Shown piece by piece: positions 9,601 to 19,052 of a DNA stretch of 64,000 nucleotides. The position numbers and the translations under genes were made by a program. This DNA is from Blattamonas nauphoetae (taxonomy: Eukaryota > Preaxostyla > Oxymonadida), in NCBI GenBank assembly GCA_033064195.1, contig JARBJD010000265.1:41645-105644 (forward strand), read 5' to 3'. The number at the start of each line of letters is the position of its first letter. Positions within the stretch are counted from its first letter, which is position 1. The notes under the pieces are model-generated. The model was not told where the DNA came from, made no database searches, and saw nothing but the letters and a program-made list of their open reading frames with translations.

Positions 9601-9713
9601 TTCTTCACTTGGAATCCTCTACACTGACAATATGGACAGAGTTTGTATCCAGTGATTTTCTCAGGATCAACAATGAACATCACATGGACGAGAGTTGATG
9701 TTAGTGGAATCAT
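6678..9713 (-). CDS. Protein-primed family B DNA polymerase, exonuclease and polymerase part, with HNH insertion
   Basis: 1011 residues. Near the start there is a zinc-finger-like CPYCQCRGF...H...C. The 3'-5' exonuclease shows YITYDFETME (Exo I) and VIGFNSSRFDINL (Exo II). At residues ~425-490 lies an HNH-like nuclease module: CSICKSHF, TLDRIDN, then ENVKICCDYCNTYKSD. The polymerase follows with GVDFNSLYPSAF (motif A), CKTNLNGSYGYDG (motif B) and EGDTDSAYW (motif C). These are the hallmarks of protein-primed PolB, which copies linear elements from a terminal protein. The gene is next to the integrase. The last 290 residues match the second Polinton at about 95% identity by eye. Confidence 0.9.
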   Translation of the reverse strand: MIPLTSTLVHVMFIVDPEKITGYKLCPYCQCRGFQVKNKNYSRDFEKHLAECKELDGKHVKKISLDKTPRPYVPHILNNRTYEFLMAHKRQDEFKPTQYYITYDFETMEDLILDNLFSDDNTQLISHLKPLSVASAIKTKSGVKSIYFDLRDGKDFVQQWIRELFKYAETVREDNLYEDPEIPSQNQVSVIGFNSSRFDINLIFRDLVDKDWKVVSFLGSTTKYKQVLIRHEKTQQVLRFIDMMSYTGPMTLDNAVKAFGGNTTLQKSFFAYESFDSSDYDAVLSKPEPFSKYEFYSSLNNSEMSDSDYQLYLDDWNKQGFKNRWEYLKFYNIRDVECMIAPLDTLINLNFQYKVDMLHNLSLSANASAIKYACAYKDFDIDEDYNECDESGPIKITKQYWKYKVASYIYQDQKAHRSTDKNVTEADYEWFVQQCKRVCSICKSHFSQAVRPTLDRIDNAKGHSKENVKICCDYCNTYKSDKDEHLTRLRIQLKKFCIWKSLPMTLTHEQTYHKLRAAVTGGLSNVQHRQNIKDATPINHFKCEDGKVVSKDTEHKMTHVCGVDFNSLYPSAFSSIKNKNNPYTNHRMYMPGRCLFTATGDKECRKIIEDKNQKTLFVAELKGHIDEQYINDFINFPPIFRNIVVNTTEENIGEKTYSLMKKHGLKTDDKQRKLTQLLSTHDQYMFFSTYYLWFLIDYCHFIVDDIKSVMVFSRHAGFEPFVTSFMNDRIEAMKVGNKGKEQFCKTNLNGSYGYDGMNTEKYNSITICNEKRTYLKQMMKGFVATREINEDNYIVIEDREKASCKTCLQEAVFTLDNAKFWYLNFIYNFMYKCLDMNKIHFCEGDTDSAYWAIAGDPNAGIHQQFEHVIADKEFYDAHKYEWFPNPDKGVDDEKKLLGLAIEKEGEQMICLAPKCYSLDEKCIIKGVSLKKTNITSDDYVKCLNGEKTVTTTLNFQTRRVHSDDDTNGFEIAKIQQQKLSLSGIHLKAIVLENESCPPFIHGLKATDYIIE

Positions 9714-9752
9714 CAGGATGGGAAGAACACGAGCATCATCATTTTCGTTGAT

Positions 9753-11033
9753 TTACGACTGACTGAGGAAATACTTCTTCTTGTCTTCATCGAACTCATA
9801 AATGTGAACTGTGATGTTGTGTCTAATCATTTCTTTCTCCAAATCACATGCAATATCAAATCCAGGATAATTGCGTAAGTGTTCAGTAAGTTGATGTGGC
9901 TTCAGGTGTGTCAGATTCATTGATTCTGCAAACAATCTTTTTGCTTCAACGTTTCTCATGTTGATTGATATCTTCTTACCAGGGACCTCAGGAAGTGTGA
10001 GGAACGATAGTGCTTGAAAGAAGCAAATGTTGAACTCAGAATCGATGTACCGAACGTTTCTCGTTTTAATGTGTTCAGTGAGAATTGCATTTGCTTTTCC
10101 TGCGACTGGGAATCGATAGACTGCAACTAGAATGGAGTGGAATGCGATGTACATTGTCTTAGTATCCATCAGAGTTCTCTCTTGTGATTCTTTGATAAGA
10201 TTGATAGCATACTTCGAATACTCAGTGATGTCTCCTGCACTTCTTCTCACTGTTGGAAAACTCTTCGATGTGTTCTCCAGTTCTGGTCTGAAGTCTTTGT
10301 ATGTTGTCTCATCTTTGTCTTTCCTCTCAATAATCTTTCCAAAGTCAATACTAATCTTGAATGGATGATCCTTCTCTTTGTCGAACACTGCTTTGATGAA
10401 GGTTGTGATTTCTTCAACATTTTTCAGATGATTGTGGAAGTACAACTGATATGGTTTTCCATTGTCTTCAACCTTCTCGACCTCATTCTTTTTGAATTTC
10501 CTTCGTGCATTCATGAGACAAGAATTGAATGCTGCTTTGTCACGTGGTTCAGCAAGAAATATACATTCTTCAAATCCATCAAAGGTTTGCACGTCTCTTT
10601 TTTCCATCTGCTCATTTTTCTTTTGAATGATCAACAGATTCTTCATCCAGTGATCCATCTGCTTCTCTTCAATTGATTTCAGTTTCCACGTCATTCTGAA
10701 CACTTGCTTCTTCAATTCATCTTTGTTCACTCTTGGATTTGCTTTCATGTTTTCAACAATCATTCGGTGAGCAAGTCGATCTTCTGACGCCATCTGTTGT
10801 CGAAGTTTAACTTGTTCTAGAAAATCTGGAATGAGATTGAGATCGAGATTCTTTAATGGATGTGGAAACTCGAGATCTGTGTGTTGAAGCATATTCAGGA
10901 GAAAAGATCTGTGATGTTGATAGTTTTTACTGTCAGGATTGTAGATTCGACCATCACTAAATTGAAATTGTGTATTCGGAAAGAGATCTCGAATTTCTTG
11001 AATTCTATTTTTGATTGGTTTTAGCAGTGCCAT
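9753..11033 (-). CDS. Amino-terminal region of the Polinton DNA polymerase
   Basis: 426 residues, directly upstream of the exonuclease-polymerase part. It is highly charged and helical up to about residue 150, then alternates strands and helices. Near residues ~335-350 it contains DSEFNICFFQALSFL, a Cys-x-x-x-Ala-Leu pattern of the kind seen at the nucleophile helix of OTU-like cysteine proteases and in N-terminal regions of Polinton polymerases. In this family the N-terminal region carries the terminal-protein or protease-like functions. The OTU comparison is an inference from one motif. The T-rich start motif is placed just before this ATG and not before the downstream part. Confidence 0.6.
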   Translation of the reverse strand: MALLKPIKNRIQEIRDLFPNTQFQFSDGRIYNPDSKNYQHHRSFLLNMLQHTDLEFPHPLKNLDLNLIPDFLEQVKLRQQMASEDRLAHRMIVENMKANPRVNKDELKKQVFRMTWKLKSIEEKQMDHWMKNLLIIQKKNEQMEKRDVQTFDGFEECIFLAEPRDKAAFNSCLMNARRKFKKNEVEKVEDNGKPYQLYFHNHLKNVEEITTFIKAVFDKEKDHPFKISIDFGKIIERKDKDETTYKDFRPELENTSKSFPTVRRSAGDITEYSKYAINLIKESQERTLMDTKTMYIAFHSILVAVYRFPVAGKANAILTEHIKTRNVRYIDSEFNICFFQALSFLTLPEVPGKKISINMRNVEAKRLFAESMNLTHLKPHQLTEHLRNYPGFDIACDLEKEMIRHNITVHIYEFDEDKKKYFLSQS

Positions 11034-11055
11034 TTAGTACAAAATAAAAAATCAG
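11034..11055 (-). promoter_or_regulatory. T-rich start motif before the polymerase region
   Basis: Minus strand ATTTTTTATTTTGTACTAA precedes the ATG at 11033. Confidence 0.55.
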
Positions 11056-11076
11056 AAAATAAAAAAAGTTGAACGT

Positions 11077-11466
11077 TTATTTCTGTTTTCTCAGATGGGG
11101 CTTTTTCTTAGCAGTCAGCCATGCATCAAGTCTAATTCTGAACACTTCACTTCCGCCAATCTCTCGAAATGTGAATGGAACCAGAACTTTAGTGTACTCA
11201 CCCACGAGCTCACAATTGTATTTCTTCAGTTCATTTTCGACGAATGATTGAGTGTAATGTCGACGTTTTGACAAGTGAGGTCTGTTTCCTTGATTCCACA
11301 ACTTTGGTTTTATTCTCCATTCAACTCCCTCATGAACATACGTCACCGGCACATTATTTCTGACATACTCAGAGACGAGTGAACAGTTCTCTTCTTTCAT
11401 TGATTCAATTAATGCTTGTTCTGAACATACTCGACGTCTTTCGCTGTACATCTCAGTTGGATTCAT
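11077..11466 (-). CDS. Polinton cargo protein with two ~50-residue W/RPHL modules
   Basis: 129 residues made of two tandem modules. Each has a helix (ALIESMKEENCSLVSEY; SFVENELKKYNCELVGEY), a beta part with Pro-Val/Phe-Thr-Tyr/Phe, a Trp in the IKPKLWNQG or RLDAWLTAK position, and a closing RPHL/KPHL with basic residues. The pattern recalls the small modules that flank homing-endonuclease domains, in which Cys pairs bind zinc, but only one Cys per module remains here. A paralogue with three modules lies at 13.2-13.8 kb. A DNA-binding role is likely from the basic ends, but I cannot name a family. Its start motif is a variant, TTTTTTAATTTGTATTAA, shared only with the paralogue. Confidence 0.55.
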   Translation of the reverse strand: MNPTEMYSERRRVCSEQALIESMKEENCSLVSEYVRNNVPVTYVHEGVEWRIKPKLWNQGNRPHLSKRRHYTQSFVENELKKYNCELVGEYTKVLVPFTFREIGGSEVFRIRLDAWLTAKKKPHLRKQK

Positions 11467-11490
11467 TTAATACAAATTAAAAAATTCAAA
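11467..11490 (-). promoter_or_regulatory. Variant T-rich start motif before the two-module gene
   Basis: Minus strand AATTTTTTAATTTGTATTAA precedes the ATG at 11466. The AATTTGTAT variant is shared with the three-module gene. Confidence 0.5.
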
Positions 11491-13175
11491 AATAAATTTT
11501 CATTCGTTGTTTTCTCAGTTTTGGATTTTTCACTAGAAACGAGGATCAATGGGTTCGATCACTCAATTCTCAAGAGTGCGTTTTACGTTCTAATTCGTCG
11601 TGTTTTTGATTCCTGTGATGTCCAGCATCATCATGGTATGCTTCTTTTTTTGAAGATTCCGGACTTTTGCAGAGTTATGCGGAGTTTCACAGACGGTCTC
11701 AGATCTCTGCACAAGTATGTATTCTTCATCATATCAACATCATTTTCTCCTTATTTCAGCTCTGTTTTCACTAGTTTCAGCCGAATTGTCACTTCATTTT
11801 CACTTGTTATTGATTCATTTTTTGGTCTCACTTCCGTCTTCGTTTTCTCGTTGTTTACTGTTTTTTACCACTTCATTCATACTCAGTTCTCTTAATCTTG
11901 TTCTCAATTGAATTGCACTAATTTCCGTTAAGTGAAGATTCCGAAGTTTTACCGAGATCTCACTTTCAACGGCTCACTTCATATCTCGGAATTTTTCCGT
12001 AATCTTCATCATATCACGAACATTTTTGAATCATTTTTGTTGTTTTTAAGAGAAAAAAACCGGAACACAGACCTAATTTTCACGATTGGTGCCACATTTC
12101 ACGTCATTTTCACGATCGTCAATTTCCCTCTCATTTTCATACTTGCCCACTTCATTGTTGGTTGGTTCGCTTTCTTTTACTCTGTTTTTGTGAAAAAGTT
12201 GATGAAAAGTTGACTAAAATGATGTGCTAGTGAAGTGAGAACGGCCCACAAAATGGAAGTGATATGAGCAAAATGAAGAGGAATGGTGAAGAGATCAGAT
12301 GTGAAATGGGGAGCAAAAGTGATGAAATGAAAGGGACTACAGTCGGTTTTGAAGTGACAAAAACGGTCAAAAGTTGAGAAGTGAAAACATGAAAAAGTGA
12401 CTTTATGGGAGAACTATCCGACAAAATCTCCTCAAAATTCGAGCACACCTTACTCAGACCGTGAGAAAGAAGGATTTACAGTGAAAATCGGATCAAAAAA
12501 TCCATAGTGTCAAAATGTTGGTGCAAGTGTGTCGTCAGAGGTGTGATCAAAGAACCGTCCATAAAAAGTGAACTATAGGTGATGTACAACCAGAATTCTC
12601 AAAAAAGGGTTGTTTAATGACGATTGTGAAGTGGTTTGAAGGAAAATCGTTTAAAATGAAAATTGGTGAAAAATTGTGAAAACGATCGTGTGTCGAGGAT
12701 CGTCAGAACCGAATGACGTGAATACCTGTCCACTATCGTTTTGACACCTACGGAGACCATCAGAGGGCGAAAAGTGACGTGTAGGAGAAGAGCGAGACGT
12801 CACTTTCTCCTCCTTAAAAATTTTGTCATTTTCAAAATATGTTGTGGGGTCGGATCAAACTTTTTTTTCAAAAGTGCTTTTTTTCCTAAAATTTCACCTA
12901 TCAAAATCAATTTTGTAATTTTAGAACGTGTTTGAGCACAATTTGAGACATAAAGGTGTTCATAGTGGCGAAATCCGAACATCGACTTTTTCGTCACTTT
13001 TTCGACCTAAGTTCGGTACACAGTTCGACGAATTCTCAACCGATTTTCATCGGGATTGTCTTGATCGATGACCGACAGTGTCCCCGAGATTTTAGAATTT
13101 TTTTTCAGAATTTTTCGAAATGGTTCTCACATTGGTTTCACTTGATTTGTGGTCAAAAATAGATTTTCAGTGTTT
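11491..13175. other. Non-coding stretch between the two module genes
   Basis: About 1.7 kb with no convincing gene. The left half is T-rich on the plus strand (many TTTTCAC and CTTCAT words); the part around 12.2-12.7 kb is A- and G-rich, rich in GTGAA and GAAGTG words. This strand switch gives a loosely symmetric composition, but I found no clean inverted repeat. At about 11500-11525 the minus strand reads KNPKLRKQ, like the closing residues of the two-module protein, so a decayed third copy may begin here. It could also contain subterminal sequence of the Polinton. Confidence 0.4.
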
Positions 13176-13769
13176 TCATGACCTATCGTGGTACTTTCTT
13201 AAGTGAGGACGGTCTCCAAAATACAACCAATTGTCTAAGCGAACGTAAAACTCATTCTTTGTTCGTAAATCGCGATATTTGAATGGCTCAAGTACCTTTG
13301 TGTATGTTCCAATGAGTTCACAATTCTCTTTTTTCAATTCATTTTCAACGAACGATTGTGTGTATCGTTTTCGTTTGTTCTGATGAGTTCTGAATCCTTT
13401 CATCCATTTTGATGGGATCACTATCCATTCAATTCCTTCATGTCGATATGTTACTGGAGTACTTGAATGAGTGTATTCAGAATTGAGTTCACAATTCTCA
13501 TTTTTCATTGATTCAATAAGCTTCTCTTTTGTGCACCGATTTGCTGGTCGAAGATATTTCTGACGATTCAGATGTGGTCTGTATCCTTTGACGAAACTAT
13601 TGACGTACACTTGATAAGTTTCATCAGGTTTCTCTTCGAGATAGTATTCGAAAGTGCTTCCAGTGAGATATGTTGTTCCTTGTCGATTGAGAGTCGGAGG
13701 TGATTTCATGATCAAATTATCTTTCTCGAGAATTTCTAGGAGTTGTGTTGGGGTCAAGACGCTGCTCAT
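13176..13769 (-). CDS. Polinton cargo protein with three ~50-residue W/RPHL modules
   Basis: 197 residues when started at the ATG at 13769. The frame is open further upstream, but the variant T-rich start motif sits directly before this ATG, so I prefer it. After a short N-terminal helix (LLEILEKDNLIMKSPP) come three modules ending GYRPHLNRQ, GFRTHQNKR and GDRPHLRKY, each with a central Trp or aromatic residue and a preceding helix such as SFVENELKKENCELIGTY. The second and third modules are close to those of the 129-residue paralogue, so one gene arose from the other by duplication and module gain or loss. Role unknown; DNA binding is plausible. Confidence 0.55.
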   Translation of the reverse strand: MSSVLTPTQLLEILEKDNLIMKSPPTLNRQGTTYLTGSTFEYYLEEKPDETYQVYVNSFVKGYRPHLNRQKYLRPANRCTKEKLIESMKNENCELNSEYTHSSTPVTYRHEGIEWIVIPSKWMKGFRTHQNKRKRYTQSFVENELKKENCELIGTYTKVLEPFKYRDLRTKNEFYVRLDNWLYFGDRPHLRKYHDRS

Positions 13770-13795
13770 TTTATACAAATTAAAAAATTGAATAA
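13770..13795 (-). promoter_or_regulatory. Variant T-rich start motif before the three-module gene
   Basis: Minus strand CAATTTTTTAATTTGTATAA runs into the ATG at 13769 and decides the start. Confidence 0.55.
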
Positions 13796-14076
13796 AAAAA
13801 GAAATCGACGTTGTTTTCTGAAAGTACTCAAAAAAAGCTTCAAAAAAGAAACTTTTCAAGAGGTCCGTTTTTCGCCTTTATTTTTGAATTTACGGCTAAA
13901 TATTGACTACTCTGAAATGTCAATATTTTCAGTAGTAAGTGAGATGGAAATTAGAATGAGTCATATTAAAAAAATCAATTGGCTCTGAGATTCAAATTGA
14001 TTTCTCGTTCCAATTCTCCTAGGAGTATCGACTATGGCAATCGGGTTCCCAATTCGTCTATATCACTACTCGCAAG

Positions 14077-15246
14077 ATGCACCTCCAACAAAAAGGAAAC
14101 GAAAGAAAAGAAATTAGAAGAAGAGCAACGGAAACAACGAGAAAAAGAAAGAAGACCAGCGAATCTGAAATGAGAGAACCACCAGATATCGACAATCGTG
14201 AGGACGAATCAACAGACGCGACTCAAGCCCAGCCGGAGCGTGCCCTGTTGATTCTTGATGGCCATTCAAGCAGACACAATCTTGATCTCATGGATTGGCT
14301 GGCCGAGAGGGGAGTAGACGTCATCATCCTCCCCTCTCACAGTTCTGAGTTTCTACAGCCCCTCGATCAACTTCCGAACAAGAAGTGGAAAGAGGGGCTC
14401 TGTGGTGTGTCATTTCCTTCCAGACGAAAGAATGAGCGTGGTCGGGATCATTTCCTTGATCGAGTTTTTGCGGCTATCGACAGTGCTATGAACTCGGAAT
14501 GTATCAGAAATGGCTTCAAAATGGCTGGCCTGATTTTAGCATCACCAAGCAAAATGCTAGCAAAACTGACGCACGAACACTCGAATCCAACCTCAATTGC
14601 TCAAGAATTGGACAATATGGAGAATCCCGATTCAGAATGGGAGACTGGTCGATGGCGACACAATATCCTTGAAGATGGCACTATGGAAGAACACCTTGTC
14701 GGTCCAATTGAATCCACAGAAACAATCGGTGATGTGTCTGCGACTGGCCTTTTTCCAATCAGCGGACACGTCATCACAGATCCCGAGTTTCTGACCCGAT
14801 GGCGGCATCACCAACAAGGCAAAATACTGAAGAAAATTGACGCAAGCATGAAAAAACAGGAACGAAGGATGAAATTGGAACTCAAACGCCTCGACCATCT
14901 CCTCAAGCCGAGCGGTACGATCCGAAACGCAACGAAAAAACGGTTCCGAATGAAGAAAGAGGATCGAGAAAGCTCGTCCGTTGAAGATTCGGATTCCTCA
15001 CACGTGACGACGTCTGAACAAATGTCATTCAGTCAAACTGACACAACTGAAGCAGGGAATGGGGAAGACACAGACAATATCGTGGAGATGGACTACGATA
15101 GCGACGCAGAATTTGATGAGGGTTTTGATTTGGAGGCGATGATGAAGCTGGTGGAACCAGGGACGATTGTTGAGGTGAAAAGAGCTCGGAGGTCGACAAA
15201 GAAAAAGTGTGTAGTGATTACAATCGATTCTGATTCGCCCGATTAA
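14077..15246 (+). pseudogene. Pogo/Tigger-type (DDE_1) transposase, carboxy-terminal fragment
   Basis: The open frame carries the second half of a DDE_1 catalytic domain: ALLILDGHSSRHN with the second catalytic Asp, then LPSHSSEFLQPLDQL, the typical block after the active site. The C-terminal ~250 residues are charged and end in an acidic stretch and KKKCVVITIDSDSPD. The N-terminal HTH DNA-binding domains and the first catalytic Asp are missing: the first ~60 residues are low-complexity Lys/Arg/Glu. Terminal inverted repeats were not found. This is a plain DNA-transposon relic, 5'-truncated, lying just outside the Polinton. A domesticated gene cannot be excluded, but loss of the first half argues against it. 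Confidence 0.75.
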
Positions 15247-15275
15247 CAGCCACTTAAAAACAAAGGGAGAGAGAG

Positions 15276-15530
15276 AGACCGAGTCGAACAGAACGGAGAG
15301 GACGGAGCGATCAAGACGAACAGAACGGAGAGGACGGAGCGATCGAGACGAACAGAACGGAGAGGTCGGCGCGATCGAGACGAACAGAACGGAGAGGACG
15401 GAGCGATCGAGACGAACAGAACGGAGAGGACGGCGCGATCGAGACGAACAGAACGGAGAGGACGGCGCGATCGAGTCGAACAGAACGGAGAGGACGGAGA
15501 GACTGAGTTGAACGGAACGGAGAGGAGGGA
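15276..15530. repeat. 32-bp minisatellite
   Basis: About eight head-to-tail copies of a 32-bp unit of the form GATCGAGACGAACAGAACGG plus GAGAGGACGGAGC, with single-base variants (GTCGGCGC, GAGTCGAAC). It directly follows the pogo-type relic and grades into the next array. Confidence 0.9.
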
Positions 15531-15547
15531 GCAGTATGGAACGGGAT

Positions 15548-16008
15548 CGAAGGGGAGGGATGAGCGAGATCGACAAAGCAATCGATTGAGAAGAGCGGGA
15601 TGGACAGGATCGATGGGGAGGGATGAGCGAGATCGACAAAGCAATCGATTGAGAAGAGCGGGATGGACAGGATCGATGGGGAGGGATGAGCGAGATCGAC
15701 AAGAGCAATCGATTGAGAAGAGCGGGATGGACAGGATCGATGGGGAGGGATGAGCGAGATCGACAAGAGCAATCGATTGAGAAGAGCGGGATGGACAGGA
15801 TCGATGGGGAGGGATGAGCGAGATCGACAAGAGCAATCGATTGAGAAGAGCGGGATGGACAGGATCGATGGGGAGGGATGAGCGAGATCGACAAGAGCAA
15901 TCGATTGAGAAGAGCGGGATGGACAGGATCGATGGGGAGGGATGAGCGAGATCGACAAGAGCAATCGATTGAGAAGAGCGGGATGGACAGGATCGATGGG
16001 GAGGGATT
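15548..16008. repeat. 63/64-bp minisatellite
   Basis: About seven copies of a unit beginning GGGAGGGATGAGCGAGATCG and ending GGACAGGATCGATG. The first two units are 63 bp (CAAAGC) and later ones 64 bp (CAAGAGC), so the array split into two sublineages. It has no stop codon in several frames on both strands, which creates long spurious open frames. Confidence 0.92.
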
Positions 16009-16009
16009 G

Positions 16010-19000
16010 GGTGAAAAAGAACAAGTCGTACAACCCGTTCCTCGCCCAACTCCTCCGAAGCGTGTTTCCGAACCACTCCAACTCTTCCACTGTGTTCTCT
16101 GAGTCGAGCCAGCCTTGCATTCTCCTTTCGTCGCAGCTGGCATCCTCAACTCTCATTCATCCACCTCTCGATCTCTTCAGGCCGTCCGCTGCCTTCCACT
16201 CCATCAACACCAACCTCTCCTCGGCAGTGCCCCACTTTCTGTTTAAATCGTTCAATCTGGACTTCCTTCTCGTCGAGTTCGAGCCAGTCTTGTGGATGAA
16301 CAGAATCGAAGCAGTCTCGTCCCAAATGAACGCTGATTGGCGTCTCGCCAGTTTCAACCTCTTCACCCTTCAGAAGTCGGAAGGCCTGTTCCTCTCTCTG
16401 ATTGTGAAGACCCACCGTCTTCTGACCAAAGCGGGACAGGAAGAGATTGATCGTCTCAAGAAGAGTTCTGAAGGCGAGTCAAACGGAAGGGCGTCGACAC
16501 TTGGCTCACTCAACGTCATTCTCCGCCTGCTGCGCTGCATGAGCTTGCTCTACCCGTCAACGCGCACAGCGATGAGAGACATGCCGTTTTCGGAGCTGAT
16601 TGAGTTCTCGCAGACTGTTCTGAGGACGATTGGGAAGGGTGAGATTGTCTTGGCCAGATAGTGCACGCATCTGCTGGGTGATCCTCTGTTCCTCTTTGTG
16701 TTCATCTCAACCACAATTCTTTGCAACTGCCCGACTCCCTCTCGCCCAGCCTCCTCCTCTCTCTCTTCACCATCCTTCCCCATCTTCTCAGCCTCTTCCC
16801 TCATCACAACATCCCACAACGCATCAGCCGATGCTTCTCCAGTCCAACGTACACCCCATCCGTCGTCAACTCGTCGCTCACTGTTCCCATCTCCCTCTCT
16901 TCTGCTCGCCTCATCCTCTCCAACCTTGGCTACATTCTGTCGCTCTTCGCTGTCCACCCATCGTTCCCTCTGTCCATCGGGAGGCACGCAATCGACCTTC
17001 CTCAGGAACGGGTCGAAAGGAAGAAGAAAGCAGAAGCGAATCAGAAGCAGTTGGATGCCTTTGAGAAGAGTCTGTTTGTACCATTCGCTTCGGACACACT
17101 CGACACCATGTCCGACAGCACCAAACTCGACCACGTGCGAAGAATCATCAGAAAACGGATTTCTGACCTTCCCTCATCGCTTGAGCAGAATTCGCTGTTC
17201 TCTGAGATCGAAAGACAAATGGAAAGCGAGCTGCTCGTCTTCCTCCAAAACAAGATTGATCGGAAGAAGCACAAATCGAAGATCGAGCGGATGATGGCGA
17301 GTGATCAGAAGAACAAGCTGTCCCAACACATCTCCCACAGCAACCACGATTCCAGATCAGAACCGGAAACACGACAACTCTCCGTCGCTCGTGAAACCGT
17401 CACAGATCGCAAAGGTGCGGAGTCAGCAATCAACACCGACACTCCAACGCGGTGGGTCGTCGTCTCTTCTCCAATCACCCTTCATTCGAAGATGCCAGAA
17501 GCAGAGAAGTCACCTCTAGTGAACAATCTCGCTTGCCTCTGCGAGCGCTGCCAGCGTCTGAGCGAGATTGAAGCAGAAGAAGAGAATGACACCAGAGACG
17601 TGCTGACTGTGCTGGACACGGCGGGAAAGATGCTGCGCGAGTCGTCCCCTCACACACCCGAAAGTGCTCAAAATGACACAGAACACACTCGACCAAACAT
17701 CGTTCTTTGAGTTCAATTTGGATTTCAATGGGAACGTCCAGGCGGACGACACGTCTGCTCCCACACACGCACTCCCTCCTCGCCGCTCGATCGTCAACTC
17801 TCTCCCAACGTCGTCCTCACCTCACTTCGGATCGGCGGAGACACAATCAGCTCGTCGCAGTCGATCAGCGACCTTGTCTACGAGACCGTGCTTTATCCGC
17901 AGTTTGGGCGAGGTCGATTCAGGATCGGATAGACCCCCTGTGTGTTGTATTATCAGAAGAGCGGAAGAGGGAGCGAATTTGGAGGTGCACATGGGAATGG
18001 GCGAGGGCGGCATCTGATGTCGCTGTTCTCACTCTTCCAGCTTTCTGTGAAGGAGGAGGATGTGCAGACGGAGAAAGCTGACAACAAACCGACAGGACGA
18101 ATGACTCATTCGTTCGAGCCGACTGGAAGAAGGACGATGGAGACGGAAGATCCAGACGCGGATGAGATTGTGATGTTTTTGGTTGAGCTTTTAGAGGGAA
18201 GTCTTCATCTCGCGTCTGCTTCCTTCGTCGTAAGACGCAATCCGCTCAGGTGTCTCTCGTCCTTCTTAAATCACTCGCAAATGTGATGACACTTGAGACA
18301 GCCTGTTTGATGGCTTACTGCATCGTTCTGAACCTGAAAGCAATGTGGCTCCAATCAACAGAGACGAAGAACACCGATTCTGTTCAGAAGAAGAAGGTGG
18401 AGGAGGAATGGGAGGAAGAAGCACTTGCCTTCACAACAGTCGAGACACTACTCGACGAGAAAGGGACGCCGTTGAAGGAGGATCCAGAGAGAGTCGCGCA
18501 GGTGAAGCTTGCTCAGACGAAGCCGTGTCCGATCTCGTTCTTCGAGTCAAGCCAGCGACTTTCAATCCAACAGACGATGTCTGTCTCATTCGCTTCTTTC
18601 ATCTCGATGGCTGCCACACTCCTCGACGACATTTCGTTCGATCCGTTCATCTCGATGCTGTGGACGAAGTCAGTCCTTCTGTTGTGTCTGTCTCCGTCGC
18701 TCATCGGCGCGATGTTCGTCTGCAAAAGCACGAGTCACAACTCGCCATCGTACAACGCAACACTATCCCACACTCTGACACCTCCTCCTCCACTCCTGCC
18801 GTCCACACTCTCGTCGCCCATCCTCTCCCGCTTCTCCCCTCTCTCCTCCTCTTCTGCACACAGTTCAACCACACTCGCTCACACTTATCGAAGGTTGAGG
18901 CTGATACACGCGCGCTTTGGACAGCTGACACGCAGAACACTCTGACCTTGTTCCTCAACCGAGTCTTCTCGAACTACACAGAAAGAATGAGCCAGACACA

Positions 19001-19052
19001 GCTGGTTCCGTTCGTGTCGTTCCAGAAAGACTTCGAGTGGGCACTGAAATAG
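16010..19052 (+). CDS. Large host gene, multi-exon or decayed, function unknown
   Basis: Plus-strand coding character runs for about 3 kb but changes frame several times. Convincing stretches are SYNPFLAQLLRSVFPNHS to about 16640 (helical, Leu-rich), the charged helical region LDHVRRIIRKRISDL at 17.0-17.3 kb, LRIGGDTISSSQSISDLVY at about 17.83 kb, LVLLKSLANVMTLETACL and SFFESSQRLSIQQTMS at 18.25-18.75 kb, and a C-terminus RVFSNYTERMSQTQLVPF to a stop at 19052. Given introns of 32-49 nt elsewhere, some frame changes may be introns, for example a frame-neutral GT-AG candidate of about 78 nt ending at 17740. I could not fix all boundaries, so a pseudogene is possible. Mostly helical with a Ser-rich middle; no domain recognised. 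Confidence 0.45.

Larger units (their letters stand above)
1..13900. mobile_element. Polinton (Maverick) element 1, left part outside the window
   Basis: A self-synthesising virus-like DNA transposon. Parts seen from left to right are a major capsid protein, two small MAPG proteins, two further structural-type proteins, a packaging ATPase on the opposite strand, a small coiled-coil protein, an rve-type integrase, a protein-primed family B DNA polymerase and two modular cargo genes. Integrase, protein-primed polymerase, FtsK/HerA ATPase and double jelly-roll capsid together define the Polinton family. The left end lies outside the window, so the terminal inverted repeats cannot be paired; the right end is placed only roughly, after the last cargo gene and before the pogo-type relic at about 14 kb. 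Long open frames and a well-kept promoter-like motif suggest a fairly young copy. It is broken, with about two breaks visible in the part present. Confidence 0.9.

Noticed and set aside
11521-12213. Plus-strand ORFs of 64-124 codons in the Polinton spacer
   Set aside because: Phe/Ser-rich translations reflect T-rich sequence; no start motif, no similarity between the overlapping frames and nothing protein-like.
15276-16008. CRISPR-like array
   Set aside because: Units are adjacent without unique spacers, in a eukaryotic context; these are minisatellites.
15025-16156. Minus-strand open frames of 277-374 codons rich in RSSLPIDPVHPALLN repeats
   Set aside because: They are produced by the 32-bp and 63/64-bp minisatellites, which lack stops in several frames; three frames are open at once and the 64-bp unit is not a multiple of three.
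16010-19052. HECT-type E3 ligase as identity of the large host gene
   Set aside because: A few helical and beta stretches are reminiscent of such proteins, but no HECT catalytic Cys region or other signature was visible.
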